Under the pieces are notes generated by a model. The model ran no database searches. It was not told where the DNA came from and was given only the letters and a program-made list of their open reading frames with translations. Position numbers and translations under genes: made by a program. Below, piece after piece: positions 63,838-64,000 of a DNA stretch of 64,000 nt. Source of the stretch: UBA6623 sp965248235 (GTDB taxonomy: Bacteria > Acidobacteriota > Terriglobia > Bryobacterales > UBA6623); assembly GCA_965248235.1 (NCBI GenBank), contig CBDFIU010000004.1, forward strand, positions 1,364,001-1,428,000. The letters run 5' to 3'. Position 1 is the stretch's first letter. Each line of letters begins with the position of its first letter.

Positions 63838-64000
63838 ATGGCACCCCAGGAACTCAGTCATCGAGCGGATTTAATCACCGTTCTGATCTGCCCGAACCGC
63901 GGTCTGTCGCAGCGTTTCGTCGCGACGATTCCCGAAACGGGGGCATTTCACCTCGTGTCCGACCTCGATGGCTATCCAAACGCTCGCCAACTGGACAGCC
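63838..64000 (+). CDS. CpaE-like Tad pilus protein, N-terminal fragment
   Basis: An open frame from ATG 63838 to the window edge. It begins MAPQELSHRADLITVLICPN, a receiver-like beta strand, followed by an FHLVSDLDGYPNARQLDS segment as in the atypical receiver domain of CpaE proteins. Position directly after cpaC supports CpaE, the MinD-like localisation protein. The ATPase part lies outside the window, so the call depends on context. Confidence 0.55.
   Translation, partial: MAPQELSHRADLITVLICPNRGLSQRFVATIPETGAFHLVSDLDGYPNARQLDS

Noticed and set aside
1..64000. CRISPR array, rRNA genes or a replication origin
   Set aside because: I saw no regularly spaced repeats, no rRNA-like stretch and no cluster of DnaA-box-like sites.

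Overview
The window reads as a chromosomal segment of a high-GC, Gram-negative soil-type bacterium, most likely an acidobacterium. This is inferred from the gene families: an Oar-like TonB-dependent receptor with a carboxypeptidase-regulatory N-terminus, paired DUF1501 and DUF1549/DUF1553 (PSD1) proteins, a VCBS/ASPIC-UnbV protein, many exported TPR proteins and PQQ-dependent dehydrogenases. Planctomycetes share some of these families, so the phylum call is not certain.

Positions 1-285 are the end of an IS1595-family element. Positions 479-30375 look like an integrated island. The 45 bp 3' half of an intact tRNA-Ile2(CAU) gene (30331-30406) is repeated directly at 479-523, and a tyrosine recombinase lies beside the intact tRNA. 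The tRNA-distal end (0.7-4.2 kb) holds decayed genes: a methylase fragment, an HNH nuclease, a frameshifted P27-type terminase small subunit, and Sel1 and ankyrin remnants. The middle (4.3-29.1 kb) carries large exported proteins that are mostly intact: an FG-GAP protein, a PepSY pair, TPR proteins, a PQQ dehydrogenase followed by a pentaheme cytochrome c, a PHP-type hydrolase, a cyclase-family hydrolase, a frameshifted GH51 arabinofuranosidase, a TonB-dependent receptor, and a PSD1/DUF1501 pair. The integrase has lost its N-terminus where it meets the PSD1 gene.

From 30.7 to 57.6 kb the content is more chromosomal: a TPR protein, a large PPC-domain protein, a nucleoside hydrolase, a SurA-like chaperone, a YhaM-like exonuclease, a BlaI-type regulator, dxr-rseP-(small protein)-trmJ, rpoN-hpf-rapZ, a second DUF1501 protein, a PilZ pseudogene, a sugar isomerase-like protein, a PVC-type/HEAT protein, a YggS protein, a glycosyltransferase and a LuxR-type regulator. 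Two copies of a 110 bp MITE-like repeat and one perfect 37 bp inverted repeat lie between these genes.

From 57.6 kb to the end the window holds a membrane glycosyltransferase gene and the start of a Flp/Tad pilus locus (cpaA, cpaB, cpaC, cpaE). Two nearly identical 1036 bp IS1595-type insertions, each with an exact 8 bp target duplication, interrupt the glycosyltransferase gene and cpaB. cpaB also has two frameshifts and cpaC has one, so the pilus locus appears to be decaying unless these are assembly errors. Frameshifts cluster in accessory regions; the housekeeping genes read cleanly.
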